From: Sulfurovum sp.
GTDB taxonomy: Bacteria > Campylobacterota > Campylobacteria > Campylobacterales > Sulfurovaceae
Assembly (NCBI RefSeq): GCF_015493435.1
Contig: NZ_WGDD01000002.1
Location: 1-64,000 of the forward strand
Direction: 5' to 3'
DNA length: 64,000 nt
Shown in pieces: positions 8,245-16,535 of the stretch (position 1 is the first letter of the stretch; every line of letters begins with the position of its first letter). Under the pieces are notes generated by a model. It was not told the DNA's origin, did not search any database, and worked only from the letters and a program-made list of their open reading frames with translations. Made by a program: the position numbers and the translations under genes.

Positions 8245-9033
8245 CTAGTCACGTCCGTCGGCAATATCGACAAGATAAAAGCCTCGCTTCCAATACTTTC
8301 GAATAGACTTTCTGAAATCTTCGATATCTTTATTGTTGGCAAAAAGCTCTTCCCTCGGATGGGGAGACTGGGCAAAGAGAAGGAACCACTCTCCGGCCGT
8401 ATATTCGATATTGACAATGCGGTAGCCTGCCTTCCAGCGTTTTTTGATCTGGGGGCTGACACCTTCCCACTCATCTACCATATCATATGCCTCGTCGGTA
8501 AAACCGGTGTTTTTGGCAAAGATACCGGTCCAGTAGCCCTCTGCTGCTTCGACATCAACCAGCATTGCACCTTCTTTCCATTTTTTGAGAATAAGCTTTT
8601 CAAAATTTTCAAAGTAGCGGGTATAGCCAAAAGAGACATTGGTATATTTACCGCCTTTTGCAAATACGCCAAGCCAGTCACCCGCGCCATATTCAATGTT
8701 TATCAGGGAAAACCCTTTTGCCTTGTAGGCTTCTACTCCCTGTTTGAAGCTTTTAAGGTCACGTCTGTGCATATAGGCCTGCTGCGTATAGCCTGTGCCT
8801 TTGGCATACAGGGCCATCCAGACATCATGGCCGTAAGAAACATCTATAAGGTCATACCCTCTCGCCCACTCATTGTCTATCTTTGTTTTCAGCCGTGCCA
8901 AAGTTTTGCTTGTCGTGTAGGACTGGTCTGTATAACCCGTGTTTTTGGCAAAAACGCCTACCCAGAAATCAGCTGCCATGCCCGTCAAAGGGAGCACGAG
9001 TACCGCAGCCGCCACCATTAAAATCTTTTTCAT
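8245..9033 (-). CDS. Secreted five-repeat protein (WxxxFAKxTGYT repeats, DUF7477-like)
   Basis: A 262-aa protein with a Sec signal peptide (MKKILMVAAAVLVLPLTGMA) followed by five tandem repeats of 47-48 residues that fill the whole mature chain. Each repeat opens with W-x3-FAK-x-TGYT-x-Q-x-Y, continues with a helical stretch, and closes with W-x2-GY-x-L-I-D-I-x-Y-G. The pattern resembles repeats catalogued as DUF7477, but this is from memory and unverified. The adjacent upstream gene encodes a paralog with the same layout. Both follow a periplasmic L,D-transpeptidase gene, suggesting an envelope role. AAGGAG lies just before the ATG. Function is unknown. Confidence 0.8.
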   Translation of the reverse strand: MKKILMVAAAVLVLPLTGMAADFWVGVFAKNTGYTDQSYTTSKTLARLKTKIDNEWARGYDLIDVSYGHDVWMALYAKGTGYTQQAYMHRRDLKSFKQGVEAYKAKGFSLINIEYGAGDWLGVFAKGGKYTNVSFGYTRYFENFEKLILKKWKEGAMLVDVEAAEGYWTGIFAKNTGFTDEAYDMVDEWEGVSPQIKKRWKAGYRIVNIEYTAGEWFLLFAQSPHPREELFANNKDIEDFRKSIRKYWKRGFYLVDIADGRD

Positions 9034-9096
9034 ACTACGCTCCTTCTCAGTCTAATACTGTTCTATAAGTTTTGGTAAATACCATTGTAGCATATT

Positions 9097-9885
9097 TCAC
9101 TTTCTGCCTTCCGAAAGATCTGTGATCCGGTAGCCTTTTTGCCAGTATTGGCGCACTGTCTTTCTGAAACGTTCATGGTTTTCTCTGCGGATATAGAGCT
9201 GGTCATGCAGCTTCTTCTCTTTGGCATAAAGACAAAACCACAGGTTGTCTCCGGATTCAAGGCTGACAATACGGTATCCCTTCTGCCAGAAGGCATCAAT
9301 GTTTTCGGCAAGGAGATTCCAGTTTTCCGACAGGATATAGCGTTGAGAAAGGTACCCTGTGCCCTTGGCGAAAAGGACAACCCAGTATCCCTCTTCCGCT
9401 TCCGTATCGATCATATCAAACCCCTGCTTTTTACGTTTGGCAATAATCTTTTTCATACTGTCCAGATCACGGCTGACCGCGATGTGTGTCTCTTTGAAGC
9501 GGCTGCCTTTTTCAAGTACTGCCACCCATTCGCCTACGCCGTTTTCCACATTGACCACGGCATATCCTTTGCAGAGCCAATGGCGGATCGCCGTTTCAAA
9601 ATCGGCCATGGACCGGCGGTGCAGATAAGTCTGCTTGCCTATACCGGTACCTTTGCTCAGTATCACGCTCCATCGGCGAGGCGAGTGAGAAATATCTGTG
9701 ATCCGGTAGCCTTCTTTCCAGGCATTCCTGATGGGTCTTTCCAGGTATCTCAGCTTGACTTTGGAGAGCATGATCTGTTCGGTATAGCCTGTATCTTTGT
9801 CCAGTACACCGACAAAAAAATATTCTGCCCACACTCCCATGGGCAACAGCAGCATCAGTCCTGCCGCATATCGCAATAATTTCAT
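9097..9885 (-). CDS. Secreted five-repeat protein, paralog of its neighbour
   Basis: A 262-aa protein if started at the ATG at 9885, which has AAGGAGAG correctly spaced and directly begins a signal peptide (MKLLRYAAGLMLLLPMGVWA). An upstream in-frame start at 9924 would add 13 residues ahead of the signal and is less likely. The mature chain holds five repeats of about 48 residues of the same W...KGTGY...GY.I.D.. type as the downstream gene. The two are diverged but match repeat by repeat, so the pair arose by whole-gene duplication, not by repeat shuffling. It begins 19 nt after the transpeptidase stop and is very likely in its operon. Function is unknown. Confidence 0.8.
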   Translation of the reverse strand: MKLLRYAAGLMLLLPMGVWAEYFFVGVLDKDTGYTEQIMLSKVKLRYLERPIRNAWKEGYRITDISHSPRRWSVILSKGTGIGKQTYLHRRSMADFETAIRHWLCKGYAVVNVENGVGEWVAVLEKGSRFKETHIAVSRDLDSMKKIIAKRKKQGFDMIDTEAEEGYWVVLFAKGTGYLSQRYILSENWNLLAENIDAFWQKGYRIVSLESGDNLWFCLYAKEKKLHDQLYIRRENHERFRKTVRQYWQKGYRITDLSEGRK

Positions 9886-9904
9886 TCTGCTCTCCTTGAT
9901 AATG

Positions 9905-11614
9905 TTAGTTGGACAATGGAACATCCTCTTTCTTTTTTATTCTTCCCATGCGTTTTTTTGGCATGGTAAAGGTTGCTTTCATGTGTCCTTCTGACGATTC
10001 TTCTATGATCTTGTCATAAAGATAAATATCATTTTTAAAGTAGGCAAGCCCGTCTTCTTCAAATACCGTAAAATAAAGGATATGCACAGGAATAGGCTGT
10101 TTCAGTCTGATGGTTTTAGGTTTGTTCGTAGCAATGATCGCATCGATATCTTCTTGGCTGTAGTGGCCTTTGGCATGCTCAAGCAGAAGGTCCATCAGCG
10201 CAAAAGGCTTGTCCACCCTCATACAGCCTGAACTGTAAATTTTATAACGTCTTGTAAGCAGAGACTTGTTGTCCGTGTCATGCAGATATACAGAATATTT
10301 GTTGGGGAACATGAACTTGACGCGCCCCAGTGCATTGTTGTCTCCCGGATACTGCACAAAACGGTACGGTACGTGTTTGCTGCTGTGTTCGTAGGGATCA
10401 AGCATTGCCTGTGTCACATTGATTTCCTTCCTGCCGGAAAAAACATGGATATTGTTCTCTACAAGATATGCGGGGTTTTCTCTTAGTACATGGATGAGAT
10501 CCCTTTTAATAAGATTGTCCGGGATGGTCCAGGTCGGGTTGAGCACCATGTATTCTATCTTGTCACTGAAAATGGGGGTAGGCCGGTCGATCCGTCCTAC
10601 GACAATACCTGTTTTCATCAGCATAACATAGTTCCTGTAATAGCGCAGGTTGAAGTCGGGGATGTTGACGGCGACATATTCCTTTTCAAAGCGTTTGGGA
10701 TAGAGTTTGGTCTTGTCCAGGTTGGTAATGATCGCCTGAATATTCTTTTTGACAGGCTGGTTGAGATAGTAGGTGACCCGTTTGTCCACCTGTCCGTTTA
10801 TTTTAAGCAGATACCGTTTCTGATAGGTTTTGACCGCACGCTCAAGTGTGCGGTCGAATTTCCAGTCGATCGGTGCATTTGCAGGATAGTCACCGGAGAT
10901 CTGAAGCCGTCTTTTTATCTCTTTGACACGGAAAGACCTGTCTCCGAGTTTCAAAGGTTTATTGCTGTATTTGATCTGGGGGAATTTGTCCATGATCCGG
11001 TAGTTTCTCAGCATTTTGACCAGACGTCTGTAACGCTTCTCCATCGGCAGCAGGGAATCGAGATAGCTCCGTACCGTACCGTTTGCAACAGCCTGTGCCA
11101 ATGCCTCTTCATCGGGAAAAGGTTTGGGTAACATTTCCCAGTCCGCACGTATGTCATCACTCTGTTTCAGTGCTTTGAGTTTTTGCTGCACCAGGTTCCA
11201 GTCGACATCCCCCTGCACGACAAAACGTACCAGATACACGAATGCACTGCTCAATGCAATATCCAATCTGGAGTAGACCGCGGCTTTTTTTGAAGCACTG
11301 AACTGATTGTTGTCAAGCATATAGGTCAGTGTTCTGATGGTTTTTTGGTTAAACGCTTTGTTCTTGTAGTTGTAAAGCGGCTCATTCAGTGCCTGTATCA
11401 GCTGACTCATTTTCTCTTTGTTGGCTGCTCCTACCCATAAAGGCTTGTTCCCTGTCCTGGCATAGAGATTCCGCACGATCGTTTTGTTCTTTCCGCTGAG
11501 TTTGGTCTGAAGGTCATGCTGAATATGGGCAGAGATGGTTTCGACCGAAAGTGCCTGTGCCAAAAGTGCCTGGTTAAAAAAGAGCAGGAAACCCAAAAAT
11601 AATATAAATCGCAA
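9905..11614 (-). CDS. YcbB-like L,D-transpeptidase
   Basis: A 569-aa secreted enzyme that would make 3-3 cross-links in peptidoglycan or attach proteins to it. A signal peptide (MRFILFLGFLLFFNQALLA) is followed by an N-terminal scaffold domain, a peptidoglycan-binding-like helical domain (near residues 235-290: LKLGDRSFRVKEIKRRLQ) and the YkuD catalytic domain. The active site is YSSGCMRVDKPFALMD near residue 465, with SSGC in place of the common SHGC, as also found in E. coli YcbB. A second member of the same architecture lies at 53538-55214. The gene leads a minus-strand run with two repeat proteins and radC. Divergent batA starts 244 bp away. Confidence 0.92.
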   Translation of the reverse strand: MRFILFLGFLLFFNQALLAQALSVETISAHIQHDLQTKLSGKNKTIVRNLYARTGNKPLWVGAANKEKMSQLIQALNEPLYNYKNKAFNQKTIRTLTYMLDNNQFSASKKAAVYSRLDIALSSAFVYLVRFVVQGDVDWNLVQQKLKALKQSDDIRADWEMLPKPFPDEEALAQAVANGTVRSYLDSLLPMEKRYRRLVKMLRNYRIMDKFPQIKYSNKPLKLGDRSFRVKEIKRRLQISGDYPANAPIDWKFDRTLERAVKTYQKRYLLKINGQVDKRVTYYLNQPVKKNIQAIITNLDKTKLYPKRFEKEYVAVNIPDFNLRYYRNYVMLMKTGIVVGRIDRPTPIFSDKIEYMVLNPTWTIPDNLIKRDLIHVLRENPAYLVENNIHVFSGRKEINVTQAMLDPYEHSSKHVPYRFVQYPGDNNALGRVKFMFPNKYSVYLHDTDNKSLLTRRYKIYSSGCMRVDKPFALMDLLLEHAKGHYSQEDIDAIIATNKPKTIRLKQPIPVHILYFTVFEEDGLAYFKNDIYLYDKIIEESSEGHMKATFTMPKKRMGRIKKKEDVPLSN

Positions 11615-11858
11615 GAAATACTCCCGTAAAAGTCTGTATGAAGAGTATTATAGTCAAATAGATTAAAGAAAAGGCGAAAACCCTATGCATCAGTATACAT
11701 TGAGTACCATGCTTTCTTCTGTCAAAGTTCAATGTATTTTATTATGATAATAAAATAGATAGTTATTTATCGGCCTACTGACCATCTATTACTCTGTGTA
11801 ATATGTTTCGGAAGTGTTTTTCAGCCCCGCATCAATAGAGAGCTGATAGAATCATTCT
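11615..11858. promoter_or_regulatory. Divergent promoter region; batA -10 directly before its ATG
   Basis: No gene is visible in this AT-rich spacer between the transpeptidase gene and batA. TAGAAT at 11847-11852 lies 6 nt before the batA ATG at 11859, so transcription from it would start at or next to the initiation codon. No Shine-Dalgarno sequence stands at the proper distance. The 13-mer TGATAGAATCATT containing this hexamer recurs upstream of the SNF symporter gene (46641-46653), where a ribosome site is present. The assignment of the -10 is by eye, with no good -35. Confidence 0.4.
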
Positions 11859-12782
11859 ATGCATTTTACATTCGGCGCGCCCTATTTTCTTTTACTGTTG
11901 TTGCTCCTCCCCTGTTTTCTGTGGTGTAGGGAGTACAATAAAAACTACTATTTCCCCAAACTTGCCTGGGCAGGAAAAGAAAGTGCGCTGCTGAGTCGGG
12001 AGGCCTGGCTGAAAATGCTTATTTATACGCTGCTTGTAACGGCACTCGCAAAACCGTTTGTCTATGATGAGGCAGGCAATCATCAGAAAAAAGGCCGTGA
12101 CCTCATTCTTGTACTCGATGCCAGCGGGTCAATGGCACAAAGCGGATATAGTGAAAAAGACCGTTTTAAAAGCAAGTATGAAGCCGCACTGGACCTCTCT
12201 TCAGATTTTATCAAACACCGTTTTGATGACAACATGGGCGTGGTGATCTTCGGGACATTCGCCTATACCGCTTCCCCTTTAACCTATGACCTGTCTGCAC
12301 TTGACAGTATGCTGAAAATGACTGCGGTCGGTATCGCAGGGGAGAGTACAGCGATCGGTGATGCCCTGATGCAGGCGATACGCACACTTTCCTACGGGAA
12401 GGCACGAAGCAAAGCGATCATCCTGCTGACGGACGGATATCACAATGCCGGGAAAAATTCTCCCAAAACCGCGGTGGCCCTGGCCAAAAAGAAAGGCATA
12501 AAAATTTATACCATCGGTATAGGAAAACGCTCGGACTACGATGGGGCACTTCTGGAAACCATCGCCAAAGAGAGCGGGGGAAAAAGTTATGCAGCGGCTA
12601 CTGCCGAACAGCTCAAGAAGGTATACAAGGAGATTGACACACTTGAACCCAGTCCTGTCAGAGGAGAGAATTACCTCAACGAAAGGCTGCTTATATTTTT
12701 CCCTCTCACAACCGCATTCCTGCTGATCCTGGGATGGGTGCTCTACCCTAAAAGAGCTCTCCTGTACGGAGGTTCTCAATGA
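11859..12782 (+). CDS. batA: BatA: membrane-anchored von Willebrand factor A protein
   Basis: A 307-aa inner membrane protein with two N-terminal membrane segments (BatA N-terminal domain), a VWA domain facing the periplasm, and a C-terminal membrane segment. The MIDAS metal site begins with VLDASGSMAQSG near residue 85, with the later Thr and Asp elements GESTAIGDAL and LLTDGYHNAG. Bat proteins work with a MoxR ATPase, probably as a chaperone complex in the periplasm; aerotolerance in Bacteroides gave the name. It overlaps the next gene by 4 nt. It may be translated from a leaderless message, as noted for the upstream region. Confidence 0.9.
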   Translation: MHFTFGAPYFLLLLLLLPCFLWCREYNKNYYFPKLAWAGKESALLSREAWLKMLIYTLLVTALAKPFVYDEAGNHQKKGRDLILVLDASGSMAQSGYSEKDRFKSKYEAALDLSSDFIKHRFDDNMGVVIFGTFAYTASPLTYDLSALDSMLKMTAVGIAGESTAIGDALMQAIRTLSYGKARSKAIILLTDGYHNAGKNSPKTAVALAKKKGIKIYTIGIGKRSDYDGALLETIAKESGGKSYAAATAEQLKKVYKEIDTLEPSPVRGENYLNERLLIFFPLTTAFLLILGWVLYPKRALLYGGSQ

Positions 12783-14317
12783 GTATCCTCTATCCCGGTT
12801 TTCTCTGGCTGCTCCTGCCTCTGGCCATTCTTTTCCGGTACCGCAGAAAAAAGATCGTCGAAACGGTTCATCTGATTATTCTTGCCTGTCTTGTTCTGGC
12901 ACTCAGCCGCCCTGTGCTCATGCAGGGTATTGCCCAAAGTCCTATCGAGGCACAGGAATATACCATAGCCCTGGATGTCTCCTATTCGATGCGTGCCAAA
13001 GACATCAACCCCGACCGTTATACCTTTGCAAAAGAGACGATCTCTGCACTGCTGAAACAGAATCCCGCAGACAATATCATGCTGATCGCTTTTACCAGCA
13101 ACCCCCTGCTTCTCTCCCCTCCCACGACAGACCATCAGCTGATAGAGGTGGCACTCAAAAGTTTAAACCTGAACTATATTTTGACCAAAGGTACCTCCCT
13201 GGAAAAACTTTTCACTACAATAGCTTCAATGAAAAGCCGGGAGAAGACCCTTGTACTCATCACGGACGGGGGAGAAGAGAATGCACTGGCAAAACTGGAA
13301 AAGATCGTCGAAAAAGGCAATATCCATCTGCACATACTGGCACTGGGGACCGTTGCAGGGAGCACTGTTGAAAATGCCGACGGTTCCCTGCTCAAAGATG
13401 CAGAAGGACATCTCATCGTTTCACGTATCAACCCGATACTGGAACCGCTTGCCGAAGAGACCGGCGGCACGTACATGACCGCAGCGTCTACACCGGAAGC
13501 TACGGCTGAGACACTCTACCGTACGCTCAGGGCGGAAAGCAAAACCCAGCACTTCATCACCAAAAAACAGCACCGATATACAGAACTCTACGGCATACCG
13601 CTCTTCATTGCTATCCTGCTTTTTATCCTGCTGCATACACGTGCTGCACGTTTTCTGCTGACAGCTCTGCTGTTTTTCGGCATTACAGCTGAAGCCTCCA
13701 TACTTGACAGCTATCGGGTGGAACAGGCTTACCGCGCTTACCGTACCCATGACCTGAACGCCTCAAAAAGCTATCTGAAAAAAGTTGAAACTCCTTCGCT
13801 TCAAAGCCGATTTGCCCTGGGCAGCATCTACTACAAAGAGGGAGATTATGCTCAGGCATTGAAGTATTTTGCTTCCATACGAACCACTTCCCCGGCCGTC
13901 AAACAGAAACTTTATTACAATATCGCCAATTGTTATGCCAAACAGAAGTCGTATGAAAAAGCCAAAATATACTATACTAAGGCATTGCAGCTCGGCAAAG
14001 ACAAAGATGCCGAAGCGAACCTCGCACTCGTTGCACTGCTTGCAGACAAAAAGGCGGCAGGGCTGGGTATCGCCCATCCAAAATCACAAAGCAGTGCTGC
14101 TTCCAAAAGCCAGGAACAGACAGAGAACAAAAAGAAAAGCCGCAATGAAGACCAGCCGAGTTCAGGCAGCGGAAGCGGTGGTGAAAATACAAAAAGCAGG
14201 AAAGAACAGCAGAAACGCAAACTGCTGCTTGATCCCAATACCCAAAAGCAGCCTTTGAGTTCAAAGGTGTATGACCTGATCAATAAAGGATACATTCGTG
14301 AAACAAAACCTTGGTAA
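12779..14317 (+). CDS. batB: BatB-BatC fusion: VWA domain plus TPR domain
   Basis: A 512-aa protein that joins two usually separate Bat functions. Residues about 1-280 form a BatB-like part: N-terminal membrane segments, then a VWA domain with the MIDAS motif ALDVSYSMRAKD and VLITDGGEENALAKL. A membrane stretch (near 277-310) is followed by tetratricopeptide repeats (near 320-430, including KLYYNIANCYAKQKSYEKA) as in BatC, and then a long Lys/Gln/Ser-rich low-complexity tail. The ATGA overlap with batA and the 20-nt overlap with batD show tight coupling. The TPR part probably binds partner proteins. The reading frame is clean across the junction, so the fusion is not a sequencing artefact by appearance. 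Confidence 0.88.
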   Translation: MSILYPGFLWLLLPLAILFRYRRKKIVETVHLIILACLVLALSRPVLMQGIAQSPIEAQEYTIALDVSYSMRAKDINPDRYTFAKETISALLKQNPADNIMLIAFTSNPLLLSPPTTDHQLIEVALKSLNLNYILTKGTSLEKLFTTIASMKSREKTLVLITDGGEENALAKLEKIVEKGNIHLHILALGTVAGSTVENADGSLLKDAEGHLIVSRINPILEPLAEETGGTYMTAASTPEATAETLYRTLRAESKTQHFITKKQHRYTELYGIPLFIAILLFILLHTRAARFLLTALLFFGITAEASILDSYRVEQAYRAYRTHDLNASKSYLKKVETPSLQSRFALGSIYYKEGDYAQALKYFASIRTTSPAVKQKLYYNIANCYAKQKSYEKAKIYYTKALQLGKDKDAEANLALVALLADKKAAGLGIAHPKSQSSAASKSQEQTENKKKSRNEDQPSSGSGSGGENTKSRKEQQKRKLLLDPNTQKQPLSSKVYDLINKGYIRETKPW

Positions 14318-15434
14318 ATTTCTGCTGCTGCTCATACTGCTGATACCGCTGTATGCCGAAGATTTCACCTATCATATTCAGGTGAACCGTTCAACCCCCT
14401 ATCTGAAAGAGCCCATACTGCTCTCGGTGGACCTGAACCAGACAAATCCCAACACGGTACTGCTCTTCCAGTTCGCTGTCAACCCCAGTAAAGACTACAA
14501 AGTAAAGCAAATTAATGCACGCATAGACAATACCCTGCACCATGCGTCACATCACTATCTTTACGAGCTCAATCCCCTGACAACCGGAGATGTCAACATT
14601 ACGTTCTCCCTTACCAAACGGGTAACCACGGACGAGAAGATACACTATTTCGCTTCCGGAGACCGGGACGACTTCAAAAAACTCGATACAAAAGACTACC
14701 CCGTACACATTCGACCGCTTACGCTTCATGTCAGGCCTTTGCCCAAGGGAGTGAAGTTCATCGGGAACTTTACCCTCGACTACCAGATCAAGACCCATAC
14801 GTCAGAGGCATACAAGCCGATCCCTCTCAAAATTACCATCAAAGGCAGAGGCTACCCGCCTGTCATACGGGATATATTGCCCAAGAACACACATTTTACC
14901 CACTTCAGCGATACACCTTCCGTCAGGAAAGTCCCGACTGAAAAAGGAACGATCATTACGGCGACCTACACCGCCGCACTCTCTGCGGCCAGGAGCTTTA
15001 CACTGCCTGCTATCAGGCTCAAAGCGTTCGATCCGGAAAAACACAGGGAGTATTTTCTTGAAATGCCCGCACAGCACTTCAAGATAAATGCCGTTGACAA
15101 AACAAGCCTTGTTGACAAAACGGACAACCCGGAACCACTGCATACCGATTTTTCCTGGTTCACTTCTCTTTTGGGGTATATTGTCGTCTTTTTTGCCGGC
15201 TATATGACTGCCCTTTCTTTGAAATGGAAACGCAGGGTCACAGGAGAGAAGCAGGACCCGCTGATAGAAAAAATAGAGCGATGCAAAGATGCAAAAACAT
15301 TGCTTCAGCTCCTGATGTCAACGGACAGCATACAATTTGAAACCGCTATAGAAAAGCTTGAGAAAGGCTTGTACAGCGAGGAAAAGATCAATTTAAAACA
15401 GATCAAACAAGAAGTATTGGAGCGTATGAAATGA
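14298..15434 (+). CDS. batD: BatD-like protein
   Basis: A 378-aa protein with a cleavable signal peptide (MKQNLGKFLLLLILLIPLYA), an extended beta-rich periplasmic region, one C-terminal membrane segment (near residues 290-310, LLGYIVVFFAGYMTALSLKW) and a short cytoplasmic tail. This topology and its place between batB and moxR fit BatD, although sequence signatures of BatD are weak. It overlaps batB by 20 nt and moxR by 4 nt. It is shorter than many BatD proteins (500-600 aa), suggesting fewer repeat domains. The role is inferred mostly from context. Confidence 0.75.
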   Translation: MKQNLGKFLLLLILLIPLYAEDFTYHIQVNRSTPYLKEPILLSVDLNQTNPNTVLLFQFAVNPSKDYKVKQINARIDNTLHHASHHYLYELNPLTTGDVNITFSLTKRVTTDEKIHYFASGDRDDFKKLDTKDYPVHIRPLTLHVRPLPKGVKFIGNFTLDYQIKTHTSEAYKPIPLKITIKGRGYPPVIRDILPKNTHFTHFSDTPSVRKVPTEKGTIITATYTAALSAARSFTLPAIRLKAFDPEKHREYFLEMPAQHFKINAVDKTSLVDKTDNPEPLHTDFSWFTSLLGYIVVFFAGYMTALSLKWKRRVTGEKQDPLIEKIERCKDAKTLLQLLMSTDSIQFETAIEKLEKGLYSEEKINLKQIKQEVLERMK

Positions 15435-16378
15435 ACAAAAAAATAGCACTACTCAAAACAGAACTCGGCAAAGCGGTCATTGGACAGGAAATGATGATAG
15501 AAGGATTGCTTGTCGGCCTGCTTTGCGACGGGCATATTCTTGTAGAGGGGGTACCGGGTCTGGCAAAGACCACTACGATCAATGCCCTGTCAAAAGCGAT
15601 AGGACTGGACTTCAAACGTATCCAGTTCACCCCCGACCTCCTGCCTTCGGATATTATAGGGGCACAGATATATAACCCGCAGGACCACTCTTTCAGCATA
15701 AAAAAAGGGCCGCTTTTCACCAATCTTCTGCTTGCGGATGAAATCAACCGGGCTCCGGCCAAAGTACAATCTGCCCTGCTCGAAGTAATGCAGGAACGGC
15801 AGGTGACCATTGCGGAAGAAACTTTCAGACTCGACTCCCCCTTTCTGGTCATGGCAACACAAAACCCCATTGAGCAGGAAGGGGTTTATGCCCTTCCGGA
15901 AGCACAGCTTGACCGTTTTATGATGAAGATCGTCGTACACCACAATTCCGAAGAGGAGGAACTGGAGATCATGCGCAGAGGAGCAGACAGAAGCTTTGGC
16001 GAAGTGACACAGGTACTGGAAAAAGAGGAAATCTCTGCATTGCAGCAAGCGGTGCACGATATCCATATCGATAAAGAACTGGAACAGTATATTGTCCGGC
16101 TTGTCACAGCGACGAGAAACCCTGAAAAATTCGGCCTTGACCGCATTGCATCGGATATTATGTACGGTGTCAGTCCCAGAGCTTCCATCGACCTATACAA
16201 AGCAGCCAAAGCCAAAGCTTTCCTGAGAGGGAACGATTTTGTTTCACCTGCGGATATCGGATATATGGTACACAATATCCTGCGCCACCGCATCGTACTT
16301 TCATACGAAGCAAGAGCCAAAGGAATGGGTACAGATGAAGTCATCAGCGCGATCGTAGAGACGCTGCCGATACCCTGA
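15431..16378 (+). CDS. MoxR-family AAA+ ATPase
   Basis: A 315-aa AAA+ ATPase of the MoxR family. Walker A is GVPGLAKTT (near residues 39-47), Walker B LLADEINRAP (near 99-108), and sensor 1 is VMATQNPIEQEG (near 139-150). The C-terminal lid includes GVSPRASIDLYKAAKA. These ATPases remodel or activate partner proteins together with VWA proteins, here BatA and BatB, and with the DUF58 protein encoded next. The gene overlaps batD by 4 nt. Its TGA stop is the first base group of a dispersed stem-loop repeat that fills the following gap. Confidence 0.95.
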   Translation: MNKKIALLKTELGKAVIGQEMMIEGLLVGLLCDGHILVEGVPGLAKTTTINALSKAIGLDFKRIQFTPDLLPSDIIGAQIYNPQDHSFSIKKGPLFTNLLLADEINRAPAKVQSALLEVMQERQVTIAEETFRLDSPFLVMATQNPIEQEGVYALPEAQLDRFMMKIVVHHNSEEEELEIMRRGADRSFGEVTQVLEKEEISALQQAVHDIHIDKELEQYIVRLVTATRNPEKFGLDRIASDIMYGVSPRASIDLYKAAKAKAFLRGNDFVSPADIGYMVHNILRHRIVLSYEARAKGMGTDEVISAIVETLPIP

Positions 16379-16426
16379 GAAGCGTTAAGCAAACGTGAAC
16401 TGCTTCACGTTTGCAGCTTCGGAACC
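16376..16426 (+). repeat. Dispersed stem-loop repeat, copy at the 3' end of moxR
   Basis: Directly from the moxR stop the DNA reads TGAGAAGCGTTAAGC, then a perfect 9-bp stem GCAAACGTG (16389-16397), the loop AACTGCTT (16398-16405) and CACGTTTGC (16406-16414), then AGCTTCGGAACC. The same frame of sequence occurs at 53401-53537 in the opposite orientation and, more diverged, at 22400-22549. It has no T-tract, so an intrinsic terminator is not the simplest reading. An mRNA 3'-end stabiliser, a REP-like element or a mobile relic are all possible. Confidence 0.75.
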
Positions 16427-16475
16427 ATGAGAGCTGTGGGAGGAAGAGAATTTGAGAAATAAAGGTATAAAGCAT

Positions 16476-16535
16476 ATGAGCATTATTTTATCAATGATAA
16501 ATACTTCACTCTTTACTAAAGAGGTTTCCGCATGA
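16476..16535 (+). CDS. Possible 19-aa leader peptide coupled to the DUF58 gene
   Basis: A short frame MSIILSMINTSLFTKEVSA ends in a TGA that overlaps the ATG of the next gene (ATGA). An AAAGG stands 10 nt upstream. The overlap style is the same as between the real genes of this operon, which favours translation, but the peptide is too short for sequence evidence. It could couple translation across the repeat-bearing gap after moxR. Chance is a real alternative. Confidence 0.3.
   Translation: MSIILSMINTSLFTKEVSA

Noticed and set aside
16389-16414. Simple rho-independent terminator after moxR
   Set aside because: The stem is perfect, but no T-run follows, and the sequence is shared with other loci including the loop, so a repeat family is the better description.
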